Shown here in pieces: positions 32,365-43,520 of a stretch of DNA of 64,000 nucleotides (its first letter is position 1; the number at the start of each line of letters is the position of its first letter). Position numbers and translations under genes: made by a program. The stretch is taken from the NCBI GenBank assembly GCA_017654935.2, contig CM065690.1:1719016-1783015 (forward strand). The letters run 5' to 3'. Source of the stretch: Phymorhynchus buccinoides (Eukaryota; Mollusca; Gastropoda; Neogastropoda; Raphitomidae). The notes below the pieces were generated by a model that ran no database searches, was not told the origin of the DNA, and worked only from the letters and a program-made list of their open reading frames with translations.

Positions 32365-32575
32365 GAAAATGTCACAATGATTACCTGGACCAATCTATTA
32401 AAGGCCGAGTGACCAAAAAAAGTCACAATGATTACCTGGACCAATCTATTAAAGGCCGAGTGACCAAAAAAAGTCACAATGATTACCTGGACCAATCTAT
32501 TAAAGGCCGAGTGACCAAAAAAAGTCACAATGATTACCTGGACCAATCTATTAAAGGCTGAGTGACCAAAAAACA
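32365..32575. repeat. 51-bp direct repeat, four units
   Basis: Units AAGTCACAATGATTACCTGG and ACCAATCTATTAAAGGCCGA at a 51-bp step (32370, 32421, 32472, 32523). They are nearly identical. Confidence 0.92.
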
Positions 32576-32607
32576 GAAAAAAAGGCGAACACTTTACCCT
32601 TCATGTT

Positions 32608-32935
32608 GGCTCTAAGCTCCCCCCGTGTGGATACTGGGGGGTATTTCGCACAAATAGTTCTCCCACCTTCTGGAAGTTCTGTGTTTCCTCTAATCCTTCA
32701 CTCTCTTTGACTCTGCCTTTTCCCTTTGCATGCTGTCGTCTGCTATCTTTCTATCTCTGGTCCATTCGATCTCCTGCTTTTTTTCCTATAAATTCTTACG
32801 AAGATTTCTTCAGCCGAAGTCGGACATGCTGGGCCTATTTCTTAGTTAGGCGCATAACGGCAGCATGACGCATCTGCGCTCATATGACAGGACACTGTCT
32901 GAGCGAACGAAGAAGAAGAAGAGAAGGCTCTAAGC
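32608..32935 (+). mobile_element. GAA-tailed retroposon, type B, with 10-bp TSD
   Basis: The direct repeat GGCTCTAAGC (32608-32617 and 32926-32935) flanks the element exactly. The insert (32618-32925) begins TCCCCCCGTGTGGATACTGG and has the central CTTTGACTCTGCCTTTTCCC. It ends with the type B module (AGCCGAAGTCGGACATGCTG, CATAACGGCAGCATGACGC, CTGTCTGAGCGAACG) and a (GAA)4-type tail. This copy defines the ends of the 5'-shorter form. Confidence 0.93.
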
Positions 32936-32995
32936 ATTTTCATCAGAAATACAATGTAAAGTATCCTTGAGTGAAGTGTTGTTGTTGTCGTACCC

Positions 32996-33250
32996 TGGCT
33001 TAAAGACTCCAGGGATCACCCCAACAGCCGAAGCACTTGAACACTATGGAACAAATGCACCAGCTAGGGATGAGAACATTACGTGTGTGATCGTTTTTGA
33101 TAACCCCGCCTCGTGAGCGGCCGCACTCCGACTTCTGAGGATTTTGGACTGATGATGTTATGCTAGGAGCTTGTCATGGCTGACCCCGCCACGTGGGCAG
33201 CCACACTCCGACTTCTGAGGATTTTGGAGTGACGATGTTATGCTAGGAGC
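32996..33250 (+). repeat. Interspersed repeat family C, copy 3, with an internal duplication
   Basis: It starts CCTGGCTTAAAGACTCCAGG and includes GATGAGAACATTACGTGTG. The segment CCGCACTCCGACTTCTGAGG...TGTTATGCTAGGAGCTT is duplicated at a ~65-bp step (33120 and 33185). Confidence 0.5.
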
Positions 33251-33447
33251 TTATTGTATGCTGGCTACGAGTCTTACGATAATGATATATCTCTACTGTC
33301 TCCAGAACAACTCGGCATGGTCCCAGGATACACACAGTCACCACAAAGACACTCACTGAGTAGAAGGGATGTTCTGCTCCACACTGAAACAGACAGGGCC
33401 TCTGATCTGCCTTAGTAGTTGATCCGTGGTGCATTGATTAATTGAAG

Positions 33448-33897
33448 TACAGTGGAACCTCCCTTGTAAGACCTCCTAGTATAAGACTCCTTCCCACATA
33501 AGACCTACTTCTCTGAGACATTGCCCTTCTTTGTAAGTATAGTGGAGCCTCCCTGATAAGACCTCCTAGTATAAGACTCCCTCCCACATAAGACCTACTT
33601 CTCTGAGACATTACCCTTCTTTGTAAGTACAGTGGAACCTCCCTTATAAGACCTCCCATTATAAGACTCCCTCCCACATAAGACCTACTTCTCTGAGACA
33701 TTGCCCTTCTTTGTAAGTATAGTGGAGCCTCCCTTATAAGACCTCCCATTATAAGACTCCCTCCCACATAAGACCTACTTCTCTGAGACATTGCCATTCT
33801 TTGTAAGTATTAAAATCACCTCTCTTATAAGACCCCTCCCTTATAAGACCTCATTCTGGATGATTTTTGAAGGTCTTATAAGGGAGGTTCCACTGTA
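33448..33897. mobile_element. Tc1/mariner-like MITE (CAGTGGAACCTCCCTTRTAAG) with internal expansion
   Basis: It starts TACAGTGGAACCTCCCTTGT and ends inverted (ATAAGGGAGGTTCCACTGTA), so TA flanks a ~21-bp inverted terminus. CAGTGGAACCTC ends with a TA target are typical of Tc1/mariner-related elements. The interior is four 90-bp tandem units (33451, 33541, 33631, 33721), each starting AGTGGARCCTCCCT, with ATAAGACCT repeats. The 119-codon minus-strand frame is an artefact (90 is divisible by 3). Confidence 0.75.
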
Positions 33898-34080
33898 GTA
33901 AGCACTGAGGCTGGTTGCTTTGCTGATCCAATCTCTACCGAAAAGGGAACTTGCATTGCGCTCAAGGGCACTGGGAAGCATGTCAAAGTCTGAGTAAGAA
34001 ATGGAAGACAATCATTGCTAATTAATCAGGGTGTAAGGAACCGTGACCTTTTCATTAACCGGACTAAGCTAAAGCTAAGC

Positions 34081-34275
34081 CCCCCTGACTCCCCCCCCCC
34101 CTCCTCCTCCGCCTTCTATGTCCCCCCCCCCCTGACTACCCCCTCCCCTCCTCCGCCTGCTATGTCCCCCCCCCTGACTCCCCCCTCCCCTCCTCCGCCT
34201 GCTATGTCCCCCCCCCCCCTGACTCCCCCCTCCCCTCCTCCGCCTGCTATGTCCCCACCCCCCCCCCCCTCTCAA
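34081..34275. repeat. C-rich minisatellite, four units
   Basis: Units of CCCCTGACTCCCCCCTCCCC and TCCTCCGCCTGCTATGTCCC, ~45-50 bp, with variable C-run lengths. Confidence 0.85.
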
Positions 34276-34284
34276 CTTGCTTAG

Positions 34285-34415
34285 TAGCCATGAAGCGAGG
34301 TGTTTAATGTTGTCAGCAGAACTTGTCTGTTTGTTCCTGGCTGACCGTGTGGCTGACTGTGTTGCTACTATATATATTATAGCGTTTGAACGGAGGCACG
34401 CGTAGCCATCCGACG
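34285..34415 (+). repeat. Interspersed repeat family D, copy 1
   Basis: It resembles 41234-41365: both have GGTTTAATGTT/GGTTAATGTT, CTTGTCTGTTTGTTCCTGG-type blocks, CTGGCTGACYRYG and GTTTGARCGGAGG. It is non-coding, of unknown class. Confidence 0.4.
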
Positions 34416-34504
34416 TAAGGAGACATCTTTGTTCAAGAGAAACAACTCTCACCACGGAATCGAACTTAAAGTTATCACAGTTCCCTCCCTTGTTTTATCC
34501 TTAG

Positions 34505-34880
34505 TTATGTTCAGGTCAGGTCAGGTAGTTAGGACATTAGGCCTCGCGGCCCCTTCACTGTCCTTTCATTTTTGTTTGAACCTTTACACAGCTGAGAGGT
34601 TTTTATACTTTGTTTTTTGGCAAATCTGCCTTTTAGTCATGCTCATATTGCAGTTTTGATATGTTGGTGTATTTATTAAGGAGGTTTTTGAATCGTGTTA
34701 GATTGTGTGCTCGTTTAGTATGTGCAGGAAGAGTATTCCAAGACTTTGTTACTCTGTTAGAAAATAATTTTGTTCTAATATTAGTTTGGCTATACTGGGT
34801 TAGTATTTTAAAATCACTGTCACTGTTATGAGAAAAAAATTAATAAGAGAAGTATGTAATATAACATGTAAGAGAAATAC
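34505..34880 (-). mobile_element. LINE 3' end: RT C-terminus and tail (CR1/L2-like)
   Basis: On the minus strand an unbroken frame reads TNIRTKLFSNRVTKSWNTLP, then AHNLTRFKNLLNKYTNISKL and QYEHD before TAA at 34635-34633. The KSWNTLP and RFKNLLNKY pattern is the standard end of non-LTR ORF2. The 3' tail ends in CTGACCTGACCTGAAC, a short TGACC repeat. The YEHD-stop and this tail match the larger LINE ending at 44575, so both belong to related families. Confidence 0.7.
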
Positions 34881-35186
34881 ATAAACAGGAAACCTTGCGG
34901 TTTTTGTTTGTTTTTTACGATCTCTTAGTGATCCAAACTATGGGGTAGGGTTGTTTGACCAACTGTGATGGTCGGAGGATTGATAAGTGATGGGTTAAAG
35001 TGTCCTGAGATCAGAGAAATCAACAGGACAATGTCCTGGCTCTTGCAGAAACTAATAAGACAAAGCGTGCCAGTGTTAAGCATTTAATCAGACCTAATTT
35101 GTCCTGACAGGAGAGAACACAATAGGAGATTTTCAATTTTAATAGGTCAATGGCCTATGACCGGGGCCTCGGGACATCACTGGGCC

Positions 35187-35188
<2 letters not shown>
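34881..35188. other. No gene seen
   Basis: Unremarkable sequence; it may include decayed LINE sequence upstream of the RT end, but nothing I can align. Confidence 0.35.

Positions 35189-35243
<55 letters not shown>
35189..35243. repeat. (GT)n microsatellite
   Basis: A ~27-unit GT run followed by degenerate GT/CGT sequence to 35320. Confidence 0.93.
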
Positions 35244-35245
<2 letters not shown>

Positions 35246-35504
35246 GCCTATATGTATGCGTGCGTATGTCTATGTGCGTACGTGCGTGCGCGTGTGTGTA
35301 TATGTGTGTGTGTGCGTTCTCCTAGCTTAGATGGAACGACAGATACACATACCACTTGGTTTTATATGCATAGTTGGATTAGGTCATGGTTCGGTTGCTT
35401 CCGTGCCCAAACATCGATGTGTAAACATTGTGTGTAAAGCCGCAAAGCCTTCTACACTCACTCAGATCAGTGGGTGGATGTCGAGTAAGGAGAGGAGGGG
35501 GGAA

Positions 35505-35571
35505 CACGCACGCACACACGCACGCACACGCACACACACACACACGCACACGCGCACACGCACACGCACGC

Positions 35572-35610
<39 letters not shown>
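35505..35610. repeat. (CA)n microsatellite with CG interruptions
   Basis: CA/CGCA repeats of ~105 bp ending in a pure CA run. Confidence 0.93.
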
Positions 35611-35613
<3 letters not shown>

Positions 35614-35944
35614 CCTTCCCCCACTCCTGCATATATGTGGAATCATGATATTGTGTGGTGTACGATAGTCTTCTTATTTCCAGAGATTTGACAGCACAAA
35701 TCATTCACTGTAAATATTGTGTCTACGCCCAAAGGGTCAGCCAAAATCTGTACGATACGATTCGATCACGTGATCTCGAAGCGCAAATCACATTTCTTCT
35801 TGGAGACCACGTGACTGAATCACATCGCTCAGTCGTACGATTTTAGTGGGCGTGTGGCTGGTACTTTAGTGCGCCAGCCACTCAAGCATAAACTAAATAC
35901 TACCAACTGAAAAACATTGCATGGAGATTGATCACTGATACTGA
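35611..35944. other. No gene seen
   Basis: Contains imperfect inverted pieces around TACGATTCGATCACGTGATC and CCACGTGACTGAATCA, but no defined element. Confidence 0.35.
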
Positions 35945-36954
35945 TAACCGCTGTTTTGTCCAAATTCCGCCGTTTTGTCTATAGACATATTTTCACTGCT
36001 TGACTGCAAATTAGTGTATTAGGAGTTCAAATGATTTTTTTTTATGTGGTTAGTGTCACTGACCAGTGGTCACTTTGGCCTATTTTCACTGTTTGACTGC
36101 AAATTAGTGTATTAGGAGTTCAAATGAACAAATTCTGATGTTGTCGACCAGTGGCCATTGTCACTGACCAGTGGTCACTTTGGCCTATTTTCACTGTTTG
36201 ACTGCAAATTAGTGTATTAGGAGTTCAAATGAACAAATTTTGATGTCGTTGACCAGTGGTCAGTGTCACTGACCAGTGGTCACTTTGGCCTATTTTTGTA
36301 TGTGGTTGACCATTGGTCAGTGTCACTGACCACTGGTCAACCACATCAAACCTTGTTCATTTGAACTCCTAATACACTAATTTGCAGTCAAGCAGTGAAA
36401 AATAGGCCAAAATGACCACTGGTCAGTGACACTGACCACTGGTCAACGACATCAAAATGTGTTCATTTGAACTCCTAATACACTAATTTGCAGTCAAACA
36501 GTGAAAATAGGCCAAAGTGACCACTGGTCAGTGACACTGACCACTGGTCAACCACATCAACAATTGTTCATATGATCTCCTAATACACTAATTAGCATTC
36601 AAACGGTAAAATTAGGCCAAAGTGACCAGTGTCAATGGTCAGCTTGTTATTCATTTTATTTAACAAAGATTATAAAAAAAAAGAGAACTTGTCAAGAATG
36701 AGTTTTTTTATAACTCCAACTTTCATTCGGCGGTTCAAAATCGGGCGCCGTTTTGTCCAACCCGCCGTTTTGTCTATAGACAAAACGGCGGATTGTTGAA
36801 CCGCCGTTTTGTCCAAATCATAATAGAAAATTTGGACAAAACGGCGGATCTAACCCCGCCGTTACCCCGCCGTTTTGTCTATAGACAAAACGGCGGGGTT
36901 AGATCCGCCGTTTTGTCCAAATTTTCTATTATGATTTGGACAAAACGGCGGTTA
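35945..36954. mobile_element. 1-kb foldback element made of nested palindromes
   Basis: The ends TAACCGCTGTTTTGTCCAAAT (left) and the inverse of TAACCGCCGTTTTGTCCAAAT (right) form a terminal inverted repeat with TA at both junctions. From 36003 to 36640, segments with CAAATTAGTGTATTAGGAGT and GACCAGTGGTCA are repeated and then inverted about a centre near 36310. At 36762-36791 there is a perfect 30-bp palindrome with CCGCCGTTTTGTC arms. At 36800-36955 a ~150-bp near-palindrome is centred on GTCTATAGAC at 36881/36882, with one 11-bp arm insertion. No coding capacity. Confidence 0.8.
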
Positions 36955-37454
36955 ACAATACCGTACCAGTCAGTCGTTTCCGACCATGACTACCAAATAG
37001 CAATGGACTCTTCTGCTTGGCCTATTACTATTTGTGGCGGTACCATAGCCGATGAGGTTTAACCGAGGCGTGGTTACTGCTACACATATCTGTATTGTTA
37101 AACTATCGGGACTTTACTGGTGTTGCACTGCCTCCGGGCATTGCCTCCAGTATTGTTCCCACCATCTTTGTATCTACAAATGTCCCATATGTGTCTGTTC
37201 CAGACCGATAGCACGTAAAACACCATTTTTCATTCATTCTGCTTGGTCTATTCAGTTCTGGAAAGCTGGGGGTCGAATTTGTTTTTATATATAGCCAAAC
37301 TGCCTTGTCCAGGGCACCTACCTACTTTTCTCGATCATTTATTTCAGGGTAACTAGGACTGGCTGGGTTTCTGTTAATATCTAAGGCTGCATCACTAAGA
37401 GAGCCGAATGAATGCCTCTTAGTTTGAGTGATACATTCATGAAATAAACACAAC
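36955..37454. other. No gene seen
   Basis: Contains ACCAGTCAGTCGTTTCCGACC near 36965, which recurs as GCCAGTCAGTCCCTTCCGACC at 37472, so part is a diverged member of family E. No coding exon recognised. Confidence 0.4.
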
Positions 37455-37735
37455 GCGGTACATGTCACGTGCCAGTCAGTCCCTTCCGACCATGACTGCC
37501 AGATACTAGCAGTGAGGGCAGATGCTATTCCGGGCGGACTGGGTTAAAATTTGTTTATAGAGGAGAAGCCTTGCCCAGGGTACATCCCCACTCTCTCGGC
37601 CAAAGGGATTTGAGGACAGCTGGTGTTGGGGAAGGTCCCCAAAGGCCAACCCATCCCTTTGGCTGCAGCACCAGAGTCAGTGCAAATCCCCCCCTCCCCC
37701 CCCCCCCCCATCTGCACTAAATGTAGTGCATCTGC
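37455..37735 (+). repeat. Interspersed repeat family E, copy on the left of the 39-bp array
   Basis: Includes CGACCATGACTGCCAGATA, GGAGAAGCCTTGCCCAGGG, CTCTCGGCCAAAGGGATTTG and GGGGAAGGTCCCCAAAGGC. All four recur inverted at 40416-40640. Non-coding. Confidence 0.7.
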
Positions 37736-37785
37736 ACTAATCAATAATGAGAGGTTGGTAAAGATGAGAGGCGTAATGCAACGTC

Positions 37786-39869
37786 ATGTTGCATTACATT
37801 AAAGATACTGACATTGCCCTCGTCATGTTGTATTACATTAAAGATACTGACATTGCCCTCGTCATGTTGTATTACATTAAAGATACTGACATTGCCCTCG
37901 TCATGTTGCATTACACTAAAGATACTGACATTGCCCTCGTCATGTTGTATTACATTAAAGATACTGACATTGCCCTCGTCATGTTGCATTACATTAAAGA
38001 TACTGACATTGCCCTCGTCATGTTGCATTACATTAAAGATACTGACATTGCCCTCGTCATGTTGCATTACATTAAAGATACTGACATTGCCCTCGTCATG
38101 TTGCATTACATTAAAGATACTGACATTGCCCTCGTCATGTTGCATTACATTAAAGATACTGACATTGCCCTCGTCATGTTGCATTACATTAAAGATACTG
38201 ACATTGCCCTCGTCATGTTGCATTACATTAAAGATACTGACATTGCCCTCGTCATGTTGCATTACATTAAAGATACTGACATTGCCCTCGTCATGTTGCA
38301 TTACATTAAAGATACTGACATTGCCCTCGTCATGTTGCATTACATTAAAGATACTGACATTGCCCTCGTCATGTTGCATTACATTAAAGATACTGACATT
38401 GCCCTCGTCATGTTGCATTACATTAAAGATACTGACATTGCCCTCGTCATGTTGCATTACACTAAAGATACTGACATTGCCCTCGTCATGTTGCATTACA
38501 TTAAAGATACTGACATTGCCATCGTCATGTTGCATTACATTAAAGATACTGACATTGCCCTCGTCATGTTGTATTACATTAAAGATACTGACATTGCCCT
38601 CGTCATGTTGCATTACATTAAAGATACTGACATTGCCCTCGTCATGTTGCATTACATTAAAGATACTGACATTGCCCTCGTCATGTTGCATTACATTAAA
38701 GATACTGACATTGCCATCGTCATGTTGCATTACATTAAAGATACTGACATTGCCCTCGTCATGTTGCATTACATTAAAGATACTGACATTGCCCTCGTCA
38801 TGTTGCATTACATTAAAGATACTGACATTGCCCTCGTCATGTTGCATTACATTAAAGATACTGACATTGCCCTCGTCATGTTGCATTACATTAAAGATAC
38901 TGACATTGCCCTCGTCATGTTGCATTACATTAAAGATACTGACATTGCCCTCGTCATGTTGCATTACATTAAAGATACTGACATTGCCCTCGTCATGTTG
39001 CATTACATTAAAGATACTGACATTGCCCTCGTCATGTTGCATTACACTAAAGATACTGACATTGCCCTCGTCATGTTGCATTACATTAAAGATACTGACA
39101 TTGCCATCGTCATGTTGCATTACATTAAAGATACTGACATTGCCCTCGTCATGTTGCATTACATTAAAGATACTGACATTGCCCTCGTCATGTTGCATTA
39201 CACTAAAGATACTGACATTGCCCTCGTCATGTTGCATTACATTAAAGATACTGACATTGCCCTCGTCATGTTGCATTACATTAAAGATACTGACATTGCC
39301 CTCGTCATGTTGCATTACATTAAAGATACTGACATTGCCCTCGTCATGTTGCATTACATTAAAGATACTGACATTGCCCTCGTCATGTTGCATTACACTA
39401 AAGATACTGACATTGCCCTCGTCATGTTGCATTACATTAAAGATACTGACATTGCCATCGTCATGTTGCATTACATTAAAGATACTGACATTGCCCTCGT
39501 CATGTTGCATTACATTAAAGATACTGACATTGCCCTCGTCATGTTGCATTACATTAAAGATACTGACATTGCCCTCGTCATGTTGTATTACATTAAAGAT
39601 ACTGACATTGCCCTCGTCATGTTGCATTACATTAAAGATACTGACATTGCCCTCGTCATGTTGCATTACATTAAAGATACTGACATTGCCCTCGTCATGT
39701 TGCATTACATTAAAGATACTGACATTGCCCTCGTCATGTTGCATTACATTAAAGATACTGACATTGCCCTCGTCACGTTGCATTACACTAAAGATACTGA
39801 CATTGCCCTCGTCACGTTGCATTACACTAAAGATACTGACATTGCCCTCGTCATGTTGCATTACACTAA
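37786..39869. repeat. 39-bp minisatellite, ~53 units
   Basis: The unit is ATGTTGCATTACATTAAAGA plus TACTGACATTGCCCTCGTC, with a strict 39-bp step. Few variants exist (TGTATT, ACACTAAAG, GCCATCG), scattered through the array. Two plus-strand frames and one minus-strand frame stay open for ~700 codons because 39 is divisible by 3 and the unit has no stop in those frames. I see no splice, promoter or homology evidence for a protein. Confidence 0.95.
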
Positions 39870-40283
39870 AAAACAAAAGAAAAACAGACAAAAAACAACA
39901 ACTGTGATTGTCTTTTTCTTCTTCTTCAGATTTCTGTTTTGAAGTTACATCAACATTAAAGACACGAAGACTGCGGGTTTGTGTGTGTTTATTTTTAAGT
40001 TTAAAGATACTGCAGCCGATTCCCTGCTTTGAAGCTTAGGACATAGCAGCTCTTACACAAGCAACAGTATTTTGATTGTTTGCTTTCCTTTTTGTTTGTT
40101 TTACAAAAGATTATGAGCTTCTCCAAATCTTGCCGTGCCATATTCTTCCAAGTTGTTGACCTCCTAGGCTTGGTGTGTGGTCTGTGTTTCATGCATTTGA
40201 CCCGTTCAACTTTCGCCTTTCAGGGGATTTAAAGGGTTGGTACCCAGGCATTACGTTTACTCAAATAGCTTTTATCACTGGTT
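39870..40283. other. No gene seen
   Basis: A-rich and T-rich sequence after the array, with no coding or repeat signature I can support. Confidence 0.4.
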
Positions 40284-40765
40284 GACAGTAGCCCGTAGAA
40301 AGGGCCAACAGTAGATGAGAGCTGTACTGTATATGATTTTCTACAGTATTGGAATATCATGCTACAGCTTAGTCTTTCGTAGAAGACTCACTCTCTAACT
40401 GGGGGGGGGGGGGGGGGTTGCGCCGGTTCTAGTGCTGCAGCCGATGGGATTGGTTGGCCTCTGGGGACCTTCCCCAGCGCCAGCTCTCGTCCTCAAATCC
40501 CTTTGGCCGAGAGAGCGTGGGGATGTACCCTGGGCAAGGCTTCTCCACTATAAACACATTTCAGCCCAGCCCGTCTGAATAGCAACTGCCCCCTCTGCTG
40601 TCTGGCAGTCATGGTCGGAAACGACAGACAGGCGACAACCTAGGCATTAGTATTACGTATCAAAGGTTTTCAGCCACCGTTTTGATAAAGTTGAAAATCA
40701 TGCATAGCACAGCTCTCATTTACTATTGGCCCTTTCTACAGGCTAATGTCAACAGGAGAGTGGTA
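40284..40765. mobile_element. Inverted-repeat element carrying a family E copy
   Basis: The left arm GTTGACAGTAGCCCGTAGAAA and the inverted right arm (CTTTCTACAGGCTAATGTCAAC) match at ~90%. The pairing continues through GAGAGCTGTACT/AGCACAGCTCTC. The interior holds a family E segment (40416-40640, opposite orientation to 37455-37735) and a G18 run at 40401-40418. Confidence 0.6.
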
Positions 40766-40778
40766 GAGCTGGTTTTAT

Positions 40779-41221
40779 AATAGGAAACCTGGGGCAGTGG
40801 GTGGATGCCTCGTGCATCCATACGGGGAGCTGGACGACCCCGCCCCCTCCACGAGTCTCTCCCCGTGGGGATACCGAGGGGTCTTTCGTAAAACATAGTT
40901 CCCCGACCTTCTGGAAGTTCAGTGCTTGTAACTTCCTCTAATCTGCCACTCTTTTTGACTCTGCCTTTTCCCTTTGCTTTCTGTCATCTACTATCTTTGT
41001 GACTTATTGGCCCCATTCTCCTGCCTTACCCTCCCCCCCAAAAACACCCCAACAACAAACAAACAAAAACATCTTCCAAATAATTTGTCTCCTTTGAGCT
41101 CCTCCGAAATCAGAATGTGTCGGCTATAGGGCCTACGCAGCGGGGAGACTAGTGAAAACTGAAAACCTTACCCATTATGGCCATATAGCCTGGGAACGCA
41201 GAATAATAATAATAGCAAACC
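40779..41221 (+). mobile_element. GAA-family retroposon, type A, full-length form with TSD
   Basis: Near-identical 11-mers AATAGGAAACC (40779-40789) and AATAGCAAACC (41211-41221) flank a ~421-bp insert. Its head starts TGGGGCAGTGGGTGGATGCC and includes CGGGGAGCTGGACGACCCCG, about 70 bp longer than the type B copies. The CTCCCCGTGGGGATACC segment, central block and type A module follow. The tail is (AAT)n instead of (GAA)n. Confidence 0.85.
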
Positions 41222-41545
41222 CATCTTTGTAGATTGTTTAATTAAGCAGCCACGGAGAGAAGGTTGGTTAATGTTTTCAGTAGCCTTTGTCTGTTTATTT
41301 GTACCTGGCTGACTACGTATGTTACATGATTCCGTTTGAGCGGAGGAGGCTGACATTTTGCATGCGGATATCTAGGCCAAGGTCGAACATGAAGGTCATT
41401 GGTCAGAGGTCAAGTCATTTTCCTTTTTTTATTCTTGATAAGGCACTCATTGTGAAGGAGATAAAGAAAAAGAAAAGAACACAGCACATAACTGGGACTT
41501 CCTAGACATCAGCTGCGTCAACACTGTTCATGATCACATCAACTT

Positions 41546-41547
<2 letters not shown>
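41222..41547 (+). repeat. Family D copy 2, then unremarkable sequence
   Basis: 41234-41365 matches the family D copy at 34285 (GTCTGTTTATTTGTACCTGG, CGTTTGAGCGGAGGAGG). The rest to 41547 has no recognisable feature. Confidence 0.4.
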
Positions 41548-41614
<67 letters not shown>

Positions 41615-41736
41615 GAGGAGAGGAGGGAGAGAGAGGGAGAGAGAGGAGGGAGAGAGGGAGGAGGGGAGAGGGAGAGAGGGAGGAGAAGAGGGAGAGAGAG
41701 AGGGGGAGGGAGAGAAAGAGAGATAGATAAACACAC

Positions 41737-41798
<62 letters not shown>

Positions 41799-42528
41799 AA
41801 GAGATGGAGGGAGGGGAGGGGAGGGAGAGAAAGAGAGGGGAGAGGGAGAGAGAGAGGGATGGAGAGAAAGAGAGAGAGAGAGAGGGGGTGGGCAGAGAGA
41901 GAAACACACACAGACAGAGAGAGAGAGATAGGGGGGGGGGGAGAGAGAGAGACACACACACAGAGACAGAGAGAGAGAGAGAGAGGGGAGAGAGAGAGAG
42001 AAACACAGAGAGAGAGAGAGAGAGGGGAGGGAGAGAGAGAGAGAGAGAGGAAGGGAGAGAAAGAGAGAGAGAGAGAGAGAGGGGGGGGGAGAGAGAGAGA
42101 AACACAGAGAGAGAGAGGGGAGGGAGAGAGAGAGAGAGAAGGGGAGAGAAAGAGAGGGAGAGAGAGAGGGGGAAGAGAGAGATAAACACAGAGAGAGAGG
42201 GGATGGAGAGAGAGGGGGAAGCGAGAGAAAGAGAGGGAGAGAGAGAGGGGGGGAAGAGAGTGAAAACACACACACAGAGACAGAGAGAGAGAGGGGAGGG
42301 AGAGAGACAGGGAAGGGAGAGAAAGAGATATAAACACACACAGATAGAGAGAGAGAGAGAGAGTGGAGAGAGAGAGTGGAGGGAGAGAAAGAGAGAGAGA
42401 GAGGGGGGGGGGAGAAAAAGAGAAATAGAAACACACACACAGACAGAGAGAAAGAGTGAGAGGGGATGGAGAGAGAGAAGGGAGAGAGAGAGAGAGAGAG
42501 GGGGGGGGGGAGAAAGAGATAAACACAC

Positions 42529-42590
<62 letters not shown>

Positions 42591-42592
42591 GA
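41548..42592. repeat. 1.05-kb (GA)n-rich purine tract
   Basis: GA dinucleotides with GGG and GGA interruptions and a recurring AAACACACACAGA module every ~60-110 bp (for example at 41729, 41902 and 42337). All long Arg/Glu or Ser/Leu frames here are compositional artefacts. Confidence 0.95.
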
Positions 42593-43129
42593 AACAGACA
42601 GGCCTATATACAGATGGACATGGTCAAAATACAGACATAAATGAGAGGTTTTGCTTTCAAGATGATTTTATTTCATTCAGTTTCCGGCACAGTCTCATCT
42701 TCTTTCATAATAATGATAATAATTTAAAGAAGTAATGGCACGTACATGCGACACGGCCAGAACACTATCGTCTGTCTCGCAACATAGGAATTGCCGAGAC
42801 CACACTTTAATATATCTGAATAAAGTCTAATAAAGGCAATTTCATCTGAAAACATTGCATGTTTGTTGTTCCTCGTTACGAACACTAGAAACAAATATAT
42901 GACTATACACCCGTAAGCTTATTGTATATTTGTATTTTGTCCAAGCCAGACTTAGACCATTAATTTTAGCAACAGCAGCGCGGATGCAGAACCAAAGAAC
43001 AGGTTTGCATCAAGTACTGTTAAAAGCTGTAAGAACAACCCCCCCCCCCCCCCCCCCACACACACACAAAACCACACACACACACGAAACCCAACCAAAT
43101 CGTCTATACAAAATTTGTAAAAGTCTTAG
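42593..43129. other. No gene seen; poly-C at 43030-43047
   Basis: Unique-looking AT-rich sequence, a C run of ~18 bases followed by a CA stretch, and no coding exon. Confidence 0.4.
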
Positions 43130-43520
43130 CATGAGAATCAGAATCAGAATCAGAATCAGAATCAATGTTTATTGCCCTTTAAAACCAATACAAGGTTTTA
43201 TATGACACTAATAAAAATAACAATAACGGTAATAATAACAGTTTATAAAGTTCAATTACGGAACATTTTTTTGTTAATTACTTCTGTTTGTTTTTCTTTC
43301 TTTGTACTGGTTGCGCTACTGCTTCAGGCAGTTGAGGCGATTGATTGAGACAACTGTGTATATATTTTGCAAGCTCACTTACAAGGGCGTCATTTGTAAT
43401 TAATTGGCTAGGTGTAACATTATGTATATTGTATTTTTCTTCAACGAGTTTTATTAATTGTATTCTAATTTCCGTATGTTTTGTACAATTGTCTAAAACA
43501 TGAGTTTCATCTTCTACTTC
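43130..43520 (-). mobile_element. LINE 3' end: ORF C-terminus, 3' UTR and (GATTCT)n tail
   Basis: On the minus strand an open frame reads EVEDETHVLDNCTKHTEIRI, then QLIKLVEEKYNIHNVTPSQL and further to TAA at 43280-43278. The DETHVLDNC-x-H-x-EIR pattern resembles the cysteine/histidine motif at the C-terminus of many non-LTR ORF2 proteins. The 3' end has AAAGGGCAATAAACATTGAT and then (TCTGAT)4-5, a typical LINE tail. A type B retroposon is inserted at its upstream side. Confidence 0.6.

Noticed and set aside
33357..33383. Possible 27-bp phase-0 microexon on the minus strand (acceptor CTGTTTCAG, donor GTGAGTG)
   Set aside because: The splice signals are good but nine codons give no homology evidence, and chance matches of this size are expected in 64 kb.
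41502..42640. Several 280-330 codon frames in the GA tract
   Set aside because: Dinucleotide repeats have few stop codons; the products are Arg-Glu or Ser-Leu repeats.
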